Counted from the first letter of the stretch, positions 1 to 9,894 are shown. The stretch is 43,279 nucleotides of DNA from Flavobacterium sp. (GCF_025352425.1 NZ_JANXTI010000052.1:1-43279), one strand, 5' to 3'. Program-made: numbers and translations. The notes: generated by a model not told the origin, from the letters alone.

Positions 1-62
1 TTCTAAAACTCTAAAATAATTTTTTACTATATTTGACATAGATATTGGTTTGTTTGGCGACA

Positions 63-89
63 TCAAGATACTGAATTTCAGTATCTTGA
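63..89. other. 27-bp near-perfect palindrome upstream of the response regulator
   Basis: Two 13-base arms (TCAAGATACTGAA and its complement) surround a single central base. No T-run follows, so it is not a convincing terminator. It lies about 110 bases before the response-regulator start and may be an operator or the end of an upstream element; the sequence alone does not decide. Confidence 0.4.
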
Positions 90-199
90 CTAATATCTAA
101 TCAATTTATTTTACTTCAAATAATTACACCCAACGGGTTAATATATTGTAAGTTATATTGTAATTTTAGGTTTAACTTGCTATCTGAAAATATACTTCC

Positions 200-595
200 A
201 TGAAAAAGGTTAAAACCATTTATTATCTAGACGACGATTTCGACGATTTAGGCTTATTCAAAGAAATTGTAGAAGAATTGGGGCATAATGTAAAGGTGTT
301 TTCCAATGGTAAAAAAATGCTATTAACCCTAGAGATTAAAGAGGACAAGCCGGATTTTATTTTCTTAGATATTCATATGCCCGTCCTTAATGGAGAAGAA
401 ATCTTAGAAATAATCAAGAAATCAGATGATTTAAAAGATATACCTGTTGTAATGGTCTCAGGGGCTTACCCAAAAAAACTACTTCAATATTGTGCACAAT
501 TGGGAGTCAAATGTCTTGTGAAAAAGCACAATTTTCAAGAATTCAAGCAGAACATCAGTGATGTGTTAAAAGAATTAGAAGTTGCTAAGGTATAA
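200..595 (+). CDS. Single-domain response regulator (CheY-like receiver)
   Basis: A 131-residue protein that is only a receiver domain. The acidic pocket is D11-D13 (YLDDD), the phosphoacceptor is D57 in FLDIHMP, the conserved Ser/Thr is S87 in VMVSGA, and the conserved lysine is K108. There is no output domain, so it should act by protein-protein contact after phosphorylation by a histidine kinase. No kinase lies beside it, so its partner is unknown. The hybrid kinase at 18-20 kb carries its own receiver. The assignment to the family is firm; the specific pathway is not known. Confidence 0.9.
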   Translation: MKKVKTIYYLDDDFDDLGLFKEIVEELGHNVKVFSNGKKMLLTLEIKEDKPDFIFLDIHMPVLNGEEILEIIKKSDDLKDIPVVMVSGAYPKKLLQYCAQLGVKCLVKKHNFQEFKQNISDVLKELEVAKV

Positions 596-690
596 TTTCT
601 CCAAAATTTAATTTAAATCACTGAAATCTCTAAGTCAAATCTTTATGTTAAATATATTCTTAACTCATAATCCGTAACTCATAATTCTTT

Positions 691-698
691 TATCTTTG
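691..698 (+). promoter_or_regulatory. Bacteroidota -7 box (TATCTTTG) for tgt
   Basis: TATCTTTG fits the Bacteroidota sigma-A consensus TAnnTTTG and lies 21 bases before the tgt start codon. It probably drives the tgt - lptG-like - EamA gene run. Confidence 0.6.
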
Positions 699-719
699 CC
701 GACTGATTAAAAGAACTAA

Positions 720-1850
720 ATGAAATTTGATTTATTACTAAAAGACCCCAATTCAAAAGCCCGCGCCGGAAGTATCACTACAGATCACGGCGTTATTGAA
801 ACTCCAATATTTATGCCTGTCGGTACTGTCGCTTCGGTAAAAGGGGTACATCAGCGCGAACTAAAAGAAGAAATCAATCCTGATATTATACTTGGAAATA
901 CCTATCATTTATACTTGCGTCCACAAACCGCTATTTTAGAACAAGCTGGCGGTTTACACAAATTTATGAATTGGGATAGAAATATCCTCACCGATTCCGG
1001 CGGTTATCAAGTGTATTCGCTTTCGGCTAATCGGAAAATTAAGGAAGAAGGCGTAAAATTTAAATCACATATTGATGGTTCGTACCATGTTTTTACTCCT
1101 GAGAATGTAATGGAAATTCAGCGAATAATTGGTGCCGATATCATTATGGCTTTTGATGAATGCACACCTTATCCGTGTGATTATCGTTATGCGCAAAAAT
1201 CCATGAAAATGACTCACCGGTGGCTGGACAGATGCATTAATCACTTAGAAAAAGTGCCCACAAAATATGGATATGACCAAACTTTCTTCCCTATAGTTCA
1301 GGGAAGTACTTATAAAGATTTGCGTCAACAATCAGCAGAATATATTGCCAATGCGGGACAACAAGGAAATGCTATCGGAGGACTTTCTGTAGGCGAACCA
1401 GCCGAAGAAATGTATGCCATGACCGAAGTGGTTTGTGATATTCTCCCGGAAGACAAGCCACGTTATCTGATGGGCGTTGGAACTCCTATAAATATTCTGG
1501 AAAACATTGCCTTAGGAATTGATATGTTTGACTGCGTGATGCCCACACGGAATGCTCGTAACGGAATGTTATTCACCGCCAACGGAACAATCAATATCAA
1601 AAATAAAAAATGGGAAGCCGATTTTTCACCGCTGGATGAAATGGGTTATACGTTTGTGGACACCGAATATACGAAAGCCTATTTGCGCCATCTTTTTGCT
1701 GCGAATGAATACTTGGGTAAACAAATTGCCACCATTCACAATTTAGGGTTCTATATGTGGTTGGTTCGTGAAGCAAGAAAACATATCTTAGCGGGAGATT
1801 TCAGAACATGGAAAGACATGATGGTAAAAAATATGAGCCAAAGATTATAG
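720..1850 (+). CDS. tgt: Queuine/preQ1 tRNA-ribosyltransferase
   Basis: Exchanges guanine 34 of GUN-anticodon tRNAs for the queuosine precursor. At 376 residues it has the normal TGT length. Visible motifs are DSGGYQ with active-site D92, the AIGGLSVGE substrate loop, MGVGTP, and the DCVMPTRNARNG stretch with the nucleophilic aspartate. The C-terminal region still has the KAYLRHL and TIHNLGFY landmarks, but the usual CxCxxC zinc site just before KAYLRHL is replaced by a GYTFVDTEYT stretch without cysteines. From memory this is the usual form in Flavobacteriia rather than a local lesion. The next gene starts three bases after the stop, so it probably leads an operon. Confidence 0.95.
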   Translation: MKFDLLLKDPNSKARAGSITTDHGVIETPIFMPVGTVASVKGVHQRELKEEINPDIILGNTYHLYLRPQTAILEQAGGLHKFMNWDRNILTDSGGYQVYSLSANRKIKEEGVKFKSHIDGSYHVFTPENVMEIQRIIGADIIMAFDECTPYPCDYRYAQKSMKMTHRWLDRCINHLEKVPTKYGYDQTFFPIVQGSTYKDLRQQSAEYIANAGQQGNAIGGLSVGEPAEEMYAMTEVVCDILPEDKPRYLMGVGTPINILENIALGIDMFDCVMPTRNARNGMLFTANGTINIKNKKWEADFSPLDEMGYTFVDTEYTKAYLRHLFAANEYLGKQIATIHNLGFYMWLVREARKHILAGDFRTWKDMMVKNMSQRL

Positions 1851-1853
1851 TCT

Positions 1854-2939
1854 ATGCTAAAAATAATTGACCGATATATTCTCAAACGCTACCTAGGAAC
1901 ATTCGTCGTAATGTTGTTTATGTTCATCCCTATTGGGATAGTGATTGATGTTTCGGAAAAGGTCAATAAAATGATTGAAAATCACGTTGCTTTCTCAGCT
2001 ATTGCAAAGTATTATTTGGATTTTACTATTTATTTTGCCAATCTTTTATTTCCTATATTTTTATTTCTTTCGGTCATTTGGTTTACTTCGAAACTTGCGA
2101 ATAATACCGAAATTATTGCAATACTTAGTTCCGGAATTTCGTTTTCAAGATTTCTGAGGCCTTATATTATTGGGGCAACCATTGTATCGGTTTTTACTTT
2201 GGTGATGACAATATATTTAGTGCCAAATGCAAGTGCCGGTTTCAATAGTTTTAGATTCACTTACCTTAATAATTCGGGTGTAGCAGGAATGCGTGATGAT
2301 ACTGATGTGTTTCGCCAAATTAGTAAGGATGAATATATTTTTGTCAGTAATTTTAATGAAGTTTCAAAAATGGCGTTTAATTTTTCTATGGAAAAATTTG
2401 AAGGTGATAAGTTAAAATATAAGTTAGTAGCAGGGAGAATTAAATGGAATCAAAAAGAAAAAACGTATACATTATACAATTACAGCAAAAGAAAAGTTGG
2501 AAAATTTGGTGATATTATCGAGTCGGGCGAAGTCAAAGACACTGTTTTTAAATTTGATTTAGAAGATTTAACGCCAGTAGTTTACATTGCCGAAACCTTG
2601 CCTTTAAATGAACTTAATAAATTTATTGACAAAGAAAAAGCGCGTGGTTCGTCTAATATCAATATTTATTTAGTAGTGCTTTATAAAAAATACAGCATTC
2701 CTGTTTCGGCTTTCATATTAACTATTATAGCGGTTTCAGTGTCGTCTATGAAACGCCGAGGTGGAATGGGAACTAATTTAGCTATGGGGATTCTTCTCGC
2801 ATTTTCTTTTGTCTTTCTGGATAAAATTTTTGGAGTCCTGGCCGAAAAATCTTCAGTGCCATCATTACTGGCAGTTTGGACACCAAATATTGTTTTTGGA
2901 ATCTTAGCCATTTTTCTTTTGCGAAATGCCAAGCGATAA
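1854..2939 (+). CDS. lptG: LptF/LptG-family permease (YjgP/YjgQ)
   Basis: A 361-residue inner-membrane protein of the YjgP/YjgQ family, which forms the transmembrane part of the lipopolysaccharide export ABC machine. Hydrophobic helices near residues 15-35, 58-85 and 100-125 are followed by a periplasmic beta-rich region (about 130-270) and C-terminal helices from 275 to 357. The start KIIDRYILKRYLGTF is typical of the family. LptF and LptG cannot be told apart with confidence from this sequence alone. It overlaps the next gene by 14 bases, suggesting coupled translation. Confidence 0.85.
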   Translation: MLKIIDRYILKRYLGTFVVMLFMFIPIGIVIDVSEKVNKMIENHVAFSAIAKYYLDFTIYFANLLFPIFLFLSVIWFTSKLANNTEIIAILSSGISFSRFLRPYIIGATIVSVFTLVMTIYLVPNASAGFNSFRFTYLNNSGVAGMRDDTDVFRQISKDEYIFVSNFNEVSKMAFNFSMEKFEGDKLKYKLVAGRIKWNQKEKTYTLYNYSKRKVGKFGDIIESGEVKDTVFKFDLEDLTPVVYIAETLPLNELNKFIDKEKARGSSNINIYLVVLYKKYSIPVSAFILTIIAVSVSSMKRRGGMGTNLAMGILLAFSFVFLDKIFGVLAEKSSVPSLLAVWTPNIVFGILAIFLLRNAKR

Positions 2940-3807
2940 CCTGAAAAGTTATTTGCATCTCCATGTAATAGTATTTATTTGGGGATTTACAGCCGTGTTG
3001 GGCGCCCTTATTTCACTTGATGCTTTGCCGTTAGTATGGTTCCGAATGCTCTTTGCTGTTGGATTTATTGCTATTTATATATACTTCAAAAAGTTGCCTT
3101 TAAGAATTTCGAACAAAACTTTCCTGCAATTCATTTCTGCCGGACTCATCATTGCTCTGCATTGGTTTACCTTTTTTCATGCAATCAAAATTTCAAACGT
3201 TTCGATAACCTTAGCTTGTCTTTCAACAGGAGCTTTTTTCGCTTCACTGCTGGAACCCATTTTGTACGGAAAAAAAATTGTCTACTACGAAGTTTTCTTT
3301 GGTTTGCTTGTTGTCTTTGGACTTTATATAATTTTTAAGGTAGAAGGAAACTATTTATTGGGAATGCTTACTGCCTTAACCTCTGCTTTTCTTTCCGCGC
3401 TGTTTGCCGTTATCAACAGCAAGTTTGTAAAACAACACGATGCAGTAGTTATCTCTTTTTACGAGCTCAGTGGAGGCGTAGTGTTTTTTTCTTTTCTATT
3501 ATTATTCACTAATAGTTTTTCTGCCAGTTTCTTTATGCTTTCCTCACAGGATTTCATGTACTTAATGATTTTGAGTTCAATATGCACGGCATACGCGTTT
3601 ATTGCTTCCACTTCAATAATGAAGTTTTTAAGCCCTTATACGGTGATGCTTACCATTAATTTAGAACCCATCTACGGAATCATTTTGGCAGTATTAGTGT
3701 TTAAGGAAAAAGAAAGAATGAGCTTTGAATTTTACATCGGCGCATTCCTTATTTTACTGACAGTTATTCTGAATGGTATAATAAAATCACGTAAAAAATT
3801 GAGCTAA
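2926..3807 (+). CDS. EamA/DMT-family transporter
   Basis: A 293-residue polytopic membrane protein made of two similar halves, about ten hydrophobic segments in all. The first half contains the WGFTAVLGALIS helix and WFRMLFAV; the second half ends with NLEPIYGIILAVLVFKE, a classic EamA signature. The family exports small metabolites or amino acids, but the substrate cannot be read from sequence. Its start lies inside the end of the lptG-like gene, so the two are probably co-transcribed. Confidence 0.85.
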   Translation: MPSDNLKSYLHLHVIVFIWGFTAVLGALISLDALPLVWFRMLFAVGFIAIYIYFKKLPLRISNKTFLQFISAGLIIALHWFTFFHAIKISNVSITLACLSTGAFFASLLEPILYGKKIVYYEVFFGLLVVFGLYIIFKVEGNYLLGMLTALTSAFLSALFAVINSKFVKQHDAVVISFYELSGGVVFFSFLLLFTNSFSASFFMLSSQDFMYLMILSSICTAYAFIASTSIMKFLSPYTVMLTINLEPIYGIILAVLVFKEKERMSFEFYIGAFLILLTVILNGIIKSRKKLS

Positions 3808-3858
3808 AGTTGTTTACAAATTATATGTAAAAAGGGGATTTTATCACAACTTAAATTT

Positions 3859-3866
3859 TATATTTG
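3859..3866 (+). promoter_or_regulatory. -7 box (TATATTTG) for accA
   Basis: TATATTTG matches TAnnTTTG and lies 28 bases before the accA start. Confidence 0.55.
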
Positions 3867-3894
3867 CTATTCGATTATACAAAAATAGTAACTT

Positions 3895-4848
3895 ATGGAA
3901 TATTTAGATTTTGAACTTCCGATTAAAGAATTAGAAGAACAACTCGATAAATGTCAAATAATTGGTGCGGAATCAAATGTGGACGTCACCAATACATGCA
4001 AACAGATTGAAAAAAAATTAGAGGAAACCAAAAGACAAATTTACAAAAACCTAACTGCGTGGCAGCGTGTACAATTATCCCGTCACCCAAACCGACCCTA
4101 TACTTTAGAACATATTACCAACCTGACAAAAGGTACGTTTTTGGAACTTTTTGGAGACAGGAATTTTAAGGATGATAAAGCAATGATTGGCGGTTTAGGT
4201 CAAATAGATGGACAATCGTTCATGCTTATCGGACAACAAAAAGGAATTAATACTAAAATGCGTCAGTTGCGTAATTTCGGAATGGCAAATCCTGAAGGAT
4301 ATCGTAAAGCATTACGTTTGATGAAGATGGCTGAAAAGTTTAACATTCCTGTAGTGACCTTGATTGATACTCCCGGAGCCTATCCAGGATTAGAAGCAGA
4401 GGAAAGAGGGCAAGGAGAAGCTATCGCCAGAAATATTTTTGAAATGGTTCGTCTGAAAGTGCCAATTATATGTGTTATCATAGGAGAAGGCGCATCCGGT
4501 GGTGCACTTGGAATAGGTGTTGGAGATCGGGTTTTAATGATGGAAAACACCTGGTATTCTGTTATTTCTCCCGAATCCTGTTCTTCGATTTTATGGAAAA
4601 GTTGGGAATATAAAGAGCAGGCAGCTGATGCTTTGAAACTGACTTCTACAGATATGAAAAAATTGAAATTAGTTGATGATATTATTCCGGAACCGCTTGG
4701 TGGAGCCCATTACGATAAGGTAACCGCTTTCAAAACCGTGGAGCAATATATTATCAAAGCTTTTAACGAACTGAAAGATTTATCAACAGAAGAACTAGTT
4801 TCTCAAAGGATGGACAAATACAGCAAGATGGGCGAATATAAAGAATAA
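3895..4848 (+). CDS. accA: Acetyl-CoA carboxylase carboxyltransferase, alpha subunit
   Basis: A 317-residue protein that, with AccD, transfers the carboxyl group from biotin to acetyl-CoA to make malonyl-CoA for fatty-acid synthesis. The N-terminal helix ends in [18 protein letters not shown]; then come [16 protein letters not shown], the [21 protein letters not shown] loop (positions about 158-178) and the oxyanion-hole region [15 protein letters not shown]. All family landmarks are present and length is normal. It is followed by a strong terminator, so it is probably monocistronic. Confidence 0.97.
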   Translation: MEYLDFELPIKELEEQLDKCQIIGAESNVDVTNTCKQIEKKLEETKRQIYKNLTAWQRVQLSRHPNRPYTLEHITNLTKGTFLELFGDRNFKDDKAMIGGLGQIDGQSFMLIGQQKGINTKMRQLRNFGMANPEGYRKALRLMKMAEKFNIPVVTLIDTPGAYPGLEAEERGQGEAIARNIFEMVRLKVPIICVIIGEGASGGALGIGVGDRVLMMENTWYSVISPESCSSILWKSWEYKEQAADALKLTSTDMKKLKLVDDIIPEPLGGAHYDKVTAFKTVEQYIIKAFNELKDLSTEELVSQRMDKYSKMGEYKE

Positions 4849-4867
4849 TTTCTTACAAAAATATTTA

Positions 4868-4900
4868 AATCCGAAGCCCAATGGTTTCGGATTTTTTTTT
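4868..4900 (+). terminator. Rho-independent terminator after accA
   Basis: An 11-base stem (AATCCGAAGCC pairing with GGTTTCGGATT, one G-T wobble), a CAAT loop, and a run of T directly after. Confidence 0.85.
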
Positions 4901-4987
4901 GGTTATTAACAAAAACAAGAAACTTATAAACACCTTTATCGGATAACTCTATCCTTAAAAATACATCAAAATAGTTACATTCGCTTC

Positions 4988-6535
4988 ATGGAAAACTTCA
5001 GAAATATAAACCCAATTAAAGTAGATAAAACTACCATAATAAATTTAGAAAAAGGCAAGTTGCCACCGCAGGTTCTCGACTTAGAGGAAGCCGTATTAGG
5101 CGCTATGATGATTGATAAAAAAGGGGTTGATGAGGTTATCGATATTTTGCAGCCGGATGCCTTTTACAAAGAAGCGCACAAGCATATTTTTGAAGCTATT
5201 TTTCAGTTATTCACAGATTCTCAGCCCATTGACTTATTAACAGTTTCTGCTCAGCTGAAAAAGAACGCCAAATTAGATTTAGCCGGTGGTGATTTTTACC
5301 TAATTCAGCTGACGCAAAAGATTTCTTCTTCTGCACATATTGAGTTTCACTCCAGAATTATTTTACAGAAATACATCCAGCGAAGCTTAATAAAAATCTC
5401 ATCCGAAATCATCGAAGAATCTTATGATGAAACTACAGATGTTTTTGACTTATTGGACAAAGCGGAATCAAAATTATATGAAGTAACACAGGGTAACATC
5501 AAGCGAAGTTCGGAAACGGCTCAAAGTTTGGTAATCCAGGCCAAAAAACGAATCGAGGAAATTGCCAACAAAGAAGGCTTAAGCGGAATTCCTTCCGGTT
5601 TTGAAAAGTTGGACAAAATAACTTCTGGCTGGCAGCCTTCCGATTTGATTATTATTGCAGCCCGTCCGGGTATGGGTAAGACCGCATTTGTGCTTTCTAT
5701 GGCGAGAAATATTGCTGTAGATTTTGGTCAGCCTGTGGCGCTTTTTTCCCTTGAAATGTCTTCTGTCCAGTTAATTACGCGTTTAATTTCTTCCGAAACC
5801 GGTTTGTCTTCCGAAAAATTGAGAACTGGAAAATTGGAGAAACATGAATGGGAGCAACTTTCCACGAAAGTGAAAGACTTAGAAAAAGCGCCGTTATATA
5901 TTGATGATTCACCTTCGCTTTCCATCTTCGATTTGAGAGCCAAAGCGCGTCGTTTGTCTTCGCAACACGGAATCAAGCTTATAATTGTTGATTACCTTCA
6001 GTTGATGACTGCCGGTGGAAGCAACGGAAAAGGAATGGGCAATCGCGAGCAGGAAATCTCTACCATTTCGAGAAACCTAAAAGCATTAGCAAAAGAATTG
6101 GAAGTTCCTGTAATTGCATTGTCTCAGTTATCGCGTGCGGTTGAAACCCGCGGTTCAAGCAAACGCCCATTGCTTTCCGACTTACGTGAATCGGGTGCGA
6201 TTGAGCAGGATGCCGATATTGTTTCGTTCATTTATCGTCCGGAATATTACAAAATTGATGAATGGGACGATGAAGAGCAAACTCCAACTACGGGTCAGGC
6301 GGAATTTATCATTGCAAAACACAGAAACGGTTCTCTTGAAAATATTCGTTTGAAATTCATAGGAAACCTCGGTAAGTTTGATAACCTTGAAGAATACGGA
6401 AGTTCATTTGACGATTTACCTTCAAAAATGAATCACGATGATAATCCGTTTCAAACGAAAAATTTACCATCACCGAATGAGGCTTTTGGAAGTAATATCA
6501 ATTCCAATGACGACGATAGCGACGTTCCTTTCTAA
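4988..6535 (+). CDS. dnaB: Replicative DNA helicase DnaB
   Basis: A 515-residue hexameric helicase that unwinds DNA at the replication fork. The N-terminal DnaG-interacting domain spans about 28-135 (LEEAVLGAMMID). The RecA-like motor has Walker A ARPGMGKTA at 225-233, Walker B IIVDYLQLM, and the SQLSRAVE and SDLRESGAIEQDAD signatures. The C-terminal tail is acidic and low-complexity. There is no intein. A TACATTCG box (4976-4983) resembling the -7 consensus lies only five bases before the start codon, implying a very short leader or a more distant promoter. Confidence 0.97.
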   Translation: MENFRNINPIKVDKTTIINLEKGKLPPQVLDLEEAVLGAMMIDKKGVDEVIDILQPDAFYKEAHKHIFEAIFQLFTDSQPIDLLTVSAQLKKNAKLDLAGGDFYLIQLTQKISSSAHIEFHSRIILQKYIQRSLIKISSEIIEESYDETTDVFDLLDKAESKLYEVTQGNIKRSSETAQSLVIQAKKRIEEIANKEGLSGIPSGFEKLDKITSGWQPSDLIIIAARPGMGKTAFVLSMARNIAVDFGQPVALFSLEMSSVQLITRLISSETGLSSEKLRTGKLEKHEWEQLSTKVKDLEKAPLYIDDSPSLSIFDLRAKARRLSSQHGIKLIIVDYLQLMTAGGSNGKGMGNREQEISTISRNLKALAKELEVPVIALSQLSRAVETRGSSKRPLLSDLRESGAIEQDADIVSFIYRPEYYKIDEWDDEEQTPTTGQAEFIIAKHRNGSLENIRLKFIGNLGKFDNLEEYGSSFDDLPSKMNHDDNPFQTKNLPSPNEAFGSNINSNDDDSDVPF

Positions 6536-6574
6536 AATACAATCCCGATTAATCTCGATTTGATATTAAGAGGA

Positions 6575-6593
6575 GAATGTCCAGTGGACATTC
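6575..6593. other. Short perfect hairpin (GAATGTCC / GGACATTC)
   Basis: Eight-base arms around AGT, between the dnaB stop and the terminator. It has no T-run of its own. It may be a dispersed repeat or part of 3'-end processing; no function can be assigned. Confidence 0.4.
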
Positions 6594-6597
6594 GGTA

Positions 6598-6638
6598 AAA
6601 TAGCTGAGATATTTTTGAATACTTCAGCTATTTTTTTA
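6598..6638 (+). terminator. Terminator after dnaB
   Basis: AAATAGCTGA pairs with TCAGCTATTT across a 16-base loop, followed by a T-run. The loop is large, but the position and T-run fit a terminator. Confidence 0.65.
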
Positions 6639-6662
6639 TGTTTTTCTTCACACTTAATCTGT

Positions 6663-6670
6663 TATCTTTG
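6663..6670 (+). promoter_or_regulatory. -7 box (TATCTTTG) for the secreted GATase-like gene
   Basis: TATCTTTG fits TAnnTTTG, 18 bases before the start codon at 6688. Confidence 0.6.
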
Positions 6671-6687
6671 GGTATTATTTTACTAAA

Positions 6688-7947
6688 ATGTTCAAAAAAA
6701 CAATCTATATTTTTCTGGTACTGATTTCCTTTTCCGCAAAGGCAAATTTTATATTGCTGCCGATGGATGAAACTACACAAAAAAATCACCTTAAAGCATA
6801 CGGAATTACCTATTGGGCATTAGACAAACAATATAAAGCCAGTTGGCTTTTGAATTATCGAGGCGGTTCATTTTTGTTGCCCGATGTTTCGGAAATCAGA
6901 AAGGAATGTCAAATTCGGGGCGTGAGTTTTGAAATTTTATCAGACGCGGAAGAACAATCTATCCTGGCAGATATTTCCAGTCCGTCACAGAATATGGAAG
7001 CGGTTGTACTTGAAAAAGCACCCAAAATTGCTGTGTATTCGCCACCCGGAAAACAACCTTGGGATGATGCTGTAACAATGGTTTTAACCTATGCTGAAAT
7101 TCCGTTTAAAGTGGTTTACGATGAAGAAGTTTTAAGTGACCAATTGCTTTTATACGATTGGCTACACTTGCACCACGAGGATTTTACAGGCCAATATGGG
7201 AAGTTTTATGGTGCGTATCGAAATGCGCCTTGGTATATCGAACAAAAGAAAGATGCCGAAGCGTTGGCTGCCAAATTAGGTTTTGCCAAAGTATCTCAGG
7301 ATAAATTGGCTGTTGCCAAAAAAATTCGCGATTTTGTAATTGGTGGAGGATTTATGTTTGCCATGTGTTCTGCAACTGATAGTTTTGATATAGCTTTAGC
7401 GGCAGATGGTGTAGACATTTGTGAACCAATGTTTGACGGCGACGATAGCGAACCTAATTATCAATCGAAAATTGATTACAACAAAACCTTTGCTTTCAAA
7501 AATTTTATTCTGGATAGAAAGCCTGAGCACTATGAATTTTCAGATATTGATATGACTGAAAAACGCCGTATTCCCTTTGAGAAAGACTATTTCACCTTGA
7601 TGGAATTCTCAGCAAAATGGGATGTTATTCCAAGTATGTTGTGTCAAAACCATACTCAGTTGGTCAAAGGTTTTATGGGACAAACCACTTCTTTTGATAG
7701 TGAGTTGATAAAATCGAATGTGTTGATTTTAGGAAAAAATGAATTGAATGGCGAGGCTCGCTACATACACGGACAAAAAGGAAAAGGGTTCTTTACGTTT
7801 TATGGCGGACACGATCCCGAGGATTACCAACATAGAGTAGGAGATGAAGCAACTGTTTTAGACCTGCATCCAAACTCTCCGGGCTTCCGATTGATATTGA
7901 ATAACGTTTTATTTCCGGCTGCGAGAAAGAAACCGCAGAAAACTTAG
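6688..7947 (+). CDS. Exported class-I glutamine-amidotransferase-like protein
   Basis: A 419-residue protein with an N-terminal signal peptide (cleavage likely after SAKA near residue 19). A Rossmann-like stretch starts around residue 112 (KIAVYSPPGKQPWDDA), followed by GGGFMFAMCSATDSFD, where the cysteine sits at a GATase-type nucleophile position, and a late GGHDPEDY. Close homologues are usually labelled asparagine synthetase B, but I see neither the N-terminal Cys2 glutaminase domain nor an ATP-pyrophosphatase loop, so that name looks wrong. The role is unknown. It converges on the DUF1569-like gene, overlapping by four bases. Confidence 0.7.
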   Translation: MFKKTIYIFLVLISFSAKANFILLPMDETTQKNHLKAYGITYWALDKQYKASWLLNYRGGSFLLPDVSEIRKECQIRGVSFEILSDAEEQSILADISSPSQNMEAVVLEKAPKIAVYSPPGKQPWDDAVTMVLTYAEIPFKVVYDEEVLSDQLLLYDWLHLHHEDFTGQYGKFYGAYRNAPWYIEQKKDAEALAAKLGFAKVSQDKLAVAKKIRDFVIGGGFMFAMCSATDSFDIALAADGVDICEPMFDGDDSEPNYQSKIDYNKTFAFKNFILDRKPEHYEFSDIDMTEKRRIPFEKDYFTLMEFSAKWDVIPSMLCQNHTQLVKGFMGQTTSFDSELIKSNVLILGKNELNGEARYIHGQKGKGFFTFYGGHDPEDYQHRVGDEATVLDLHPNSPGFRLILNNVLFPAARKKPQKT

Positions 7948-8402
7948 GCCTTCATAATATCCTCAATAATTTTAAGATGATGTTTGGTGTGCAATTTCAA
8001 AAACCAAATCGCACTTTTCAATTTCAATTCTCCAAAAAATGGATGTGTAAAGTAACTTTTAGTAGGAAGCTTTCCCATGTTGATAATGTTCTTTCTGGCA
8101 AGTTCGAGTTTGGTTTTTAATTCTTCAAACGTTGCAACATCAACAGGTTTAACTGCTTTTGGAACTTTTACTCTACCTCTCGGAATTGTATTTACGATTT
8201 GGATTAAGAGTCGCGTTTTATTAAATTTCCATTTGTAATTTGCAGGATTAGAGTTTTTCAGTTCTTCTACTACAGCATTAATAACAATTAAACTATGGTC
8301 AATTTTCCATCCGATAGTTGATTGAGAAACAGCCAAATTGGTTTTTTCGTAATTTGGAATTTGATTTTCGAGTTTGTCTAAAATTAATTGGAGTTTTTTC
8401 AT
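7944..8402 (-). CDS. DUF1569/DinB-like four-helix protein
   Basis: A 152-residue protein when started at the methionine of MKKLQLILDK. A longer frame from 8486 would overlap the upstream gene by 50 bases, so the shorter start is preferred. Features are the helix with WKIDHSLIVINAVV, the THPFFGELK motif and the C-terminal WFLKLHTKHHLKII, where histidines of a DinB-type metal site cluster. DinB/DUF1569 proteins are four-helix metal-binding proteins, some acting as thiol-dependent transferases, but the substrate here is not known. It directly follows the secreted unknown protein and may share its transcript. Confidence 0.7.
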   Translation of the reverse strand: MKKLQLILDKLENQIPNYEKTNLAVSQSTIGWKIDHSLIVINAVVEELKNSNPANYKWKFNKTRLLIQIVNTIPRGRVKVPKAVKPVDVATFEELKTKLELARKNIINMGKLPTKSYFTHPFFGELKLKSAIWFLKLHTKHHLKIIEDIMKA

Positions 8403-8436
8403 AAGCAAATCTTCTAACTCTCCATTCCTTCGGTCA

Positions 8437-9894
8437 TTATTTACAGTTTTGATATTCTTGTGCAATCTTAATAAGGTTGTCTTCAATTTTTAAATCAAAT
8501 TCATTTTTTTTAATATCTTCCGACAGGCTTTTGCATGCTTTTAAATAATCGGCCAATTGTACACTTAAATTTTCACTGCTTCTGCGGTCTAACATTTGTC
8601 CTTTGGCTTCGGTTGTAATTTTAATAATGTATTTTTCAATTTCTACAGGATCGTGTAATACCATGATTTTATCTTCTTTGTGAATCATTTGGAAGAAAAA
8701 GGCATTATCAAAAGCAAAATTACCAATGTTTTGCATTTTTTTCATGGCTTCTCCTTTAACTGGCAATCCATAATAAAAAGTTTCCTTGTTGTTTTCAGTG
8801 ATACAGAAATAGGCTTTGCTACTCGCTTTGAAGCTTTTAGTGCGTTCCTGATTTTTTTCGTTTTTATATTTGATACTGACTCTTTTTCCAAAATTATCTG
8901 CGGCATCTTCCGGTAATACCTGCCCCGTTTCATTGAGGTCTAACATTTGAAAATAAATGCTGATAACACCATCATAACGTTTGCCTTCTTCATCAATCAA
9001 ATATCCTTTTTTGTTATAAATGTTGACACTTCTTTCTTTTGCCAAAGCTATTTTAGCCGCAAGTAGTTTGGCATTTTCATCACGAATTTGGTGTCCGAGA
9101 GTGTAGCCATGAGATATTAAGTCACATAAGAATTCGTACAGGAAAGTTGAGTTTCCTTCAGAATACATGCTTTTAGTGGCATACTCATAGTTTTTGCCAT
9201 CAAATGTTGTTACTTTATAATTCGCCATCATACTGACAAAACCTAAAGAGGCTGCTTTATTGCCATCAATATCATAAATGTGTACATAATCGCGTGCACC
9301 GCCGCCAACTATGTATGGTTCAGTAACCATACGACCGACAATCACCAATTTTCCTGCGTTGGTAAACGTAATACTTTTGTCATTTTGGATTTGTGGATTG
9401 TACTGAGATTTTATTTGTTGTACTTTTTTCTTTTGCGCGTCGCCTTCAATTTTGGCTGATGCAACGGTTTTGCCATATTTATCACTAAGGCTTTCCCTTT
9501 GTGTTTCAAAGAAAGTCGCTAAGGCTTTATCGTTTATGCCGGAAGCATCAAGTAAATTATATTTTACCGTTAAATTGTGGGCAATAATACGTTTTACGTC
9601 AAAAGCAGTTATCAGCACATCATGCGGAATTTCGGTTTTGATTTTCCCGTCAGCATTAGTTACTTCGAGCCATTGATAAAACTGCGTGTCATTTACAGAC
9701 AATCCTTTGAAATCAACAGAAAATTTCTTTTCGCCACTTAGTGTTGAGAAATCGTAATGATTACGGTACGGTTCGTTGATGATAGCTATTTCTACTTTGT
9801 CATAAAGAATTTTGTCTTTTTTAATCTGGATTTTTTGACCAAAGGTCAAGCAGGTTATTAGTAATGTGCAAATAAGAAAAATTATTTTTTTCAT
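8437..9894 (-). CDS. Secreted protein of unknown function
   Basis: A 485-residue protein with a clear signal peptide (MKKIIFLICTLLITCLTFG, then QK). I do not recognise a catalytic domain. The mature part is rich in lysine, aspartate and glycine with alternating beta-strand-like stretches, and contains VGGGARDYVHIYDIDGNKAASLGFV. It probably resides in the periplasm or at the outer membrane. A -7 box lies just upstream. The DUF1569-like gene follows. Confidence 0.6.
   Translation of the reverse strand: MKKIIFLICTLLITCLTFGQKIQIKKDKILYDKVEIAIINEPYRNHYDFSTLSGEKKFSVDFKGLSVNDTQFYQWLEVTNADGKIKTEIPHDVLITAFDVKRIIAHNLTVKYNLLDASGINDKALATFFETQRESLSDKYGKTVASAKIEGDAQKKKVQQIKSQYNPQIQNDKSITFTNAGKLVIVGRMVTEPYIVGGGARDYVHIYDIDGNKAASLGFVSMMANYKVTTFDGKNYEYATKSMYSEGNSTFLYEFLCDLISHGYTLGHQIRDENAKLLAAKIALAKERSVNIYNKKGYLIDEEGKRYDGVISIYFQMLDLNETGQVLPEDAADNFGKRVSIKYKNEKNQERTKSFKASSKAYFCITENNKETFYYGLPVKGEAMKKMQNIGNFAFDNAFFFQMIHKEDKIMVLHDPVEIEKYIIKITTEAKGQMLDRRSSENLSVQLADYLKACKSLSEDIKKNEFDLKIEDNLIKIAQEYQNCK

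Noticed and set aside
6688..7947. Asparagine synthetase B
   Set aside because: No N-terminal catalytic cysteine domain and no ATP-pyrophosphatase motif; it has a signal peptide and a GATase-like cysteine region instead.
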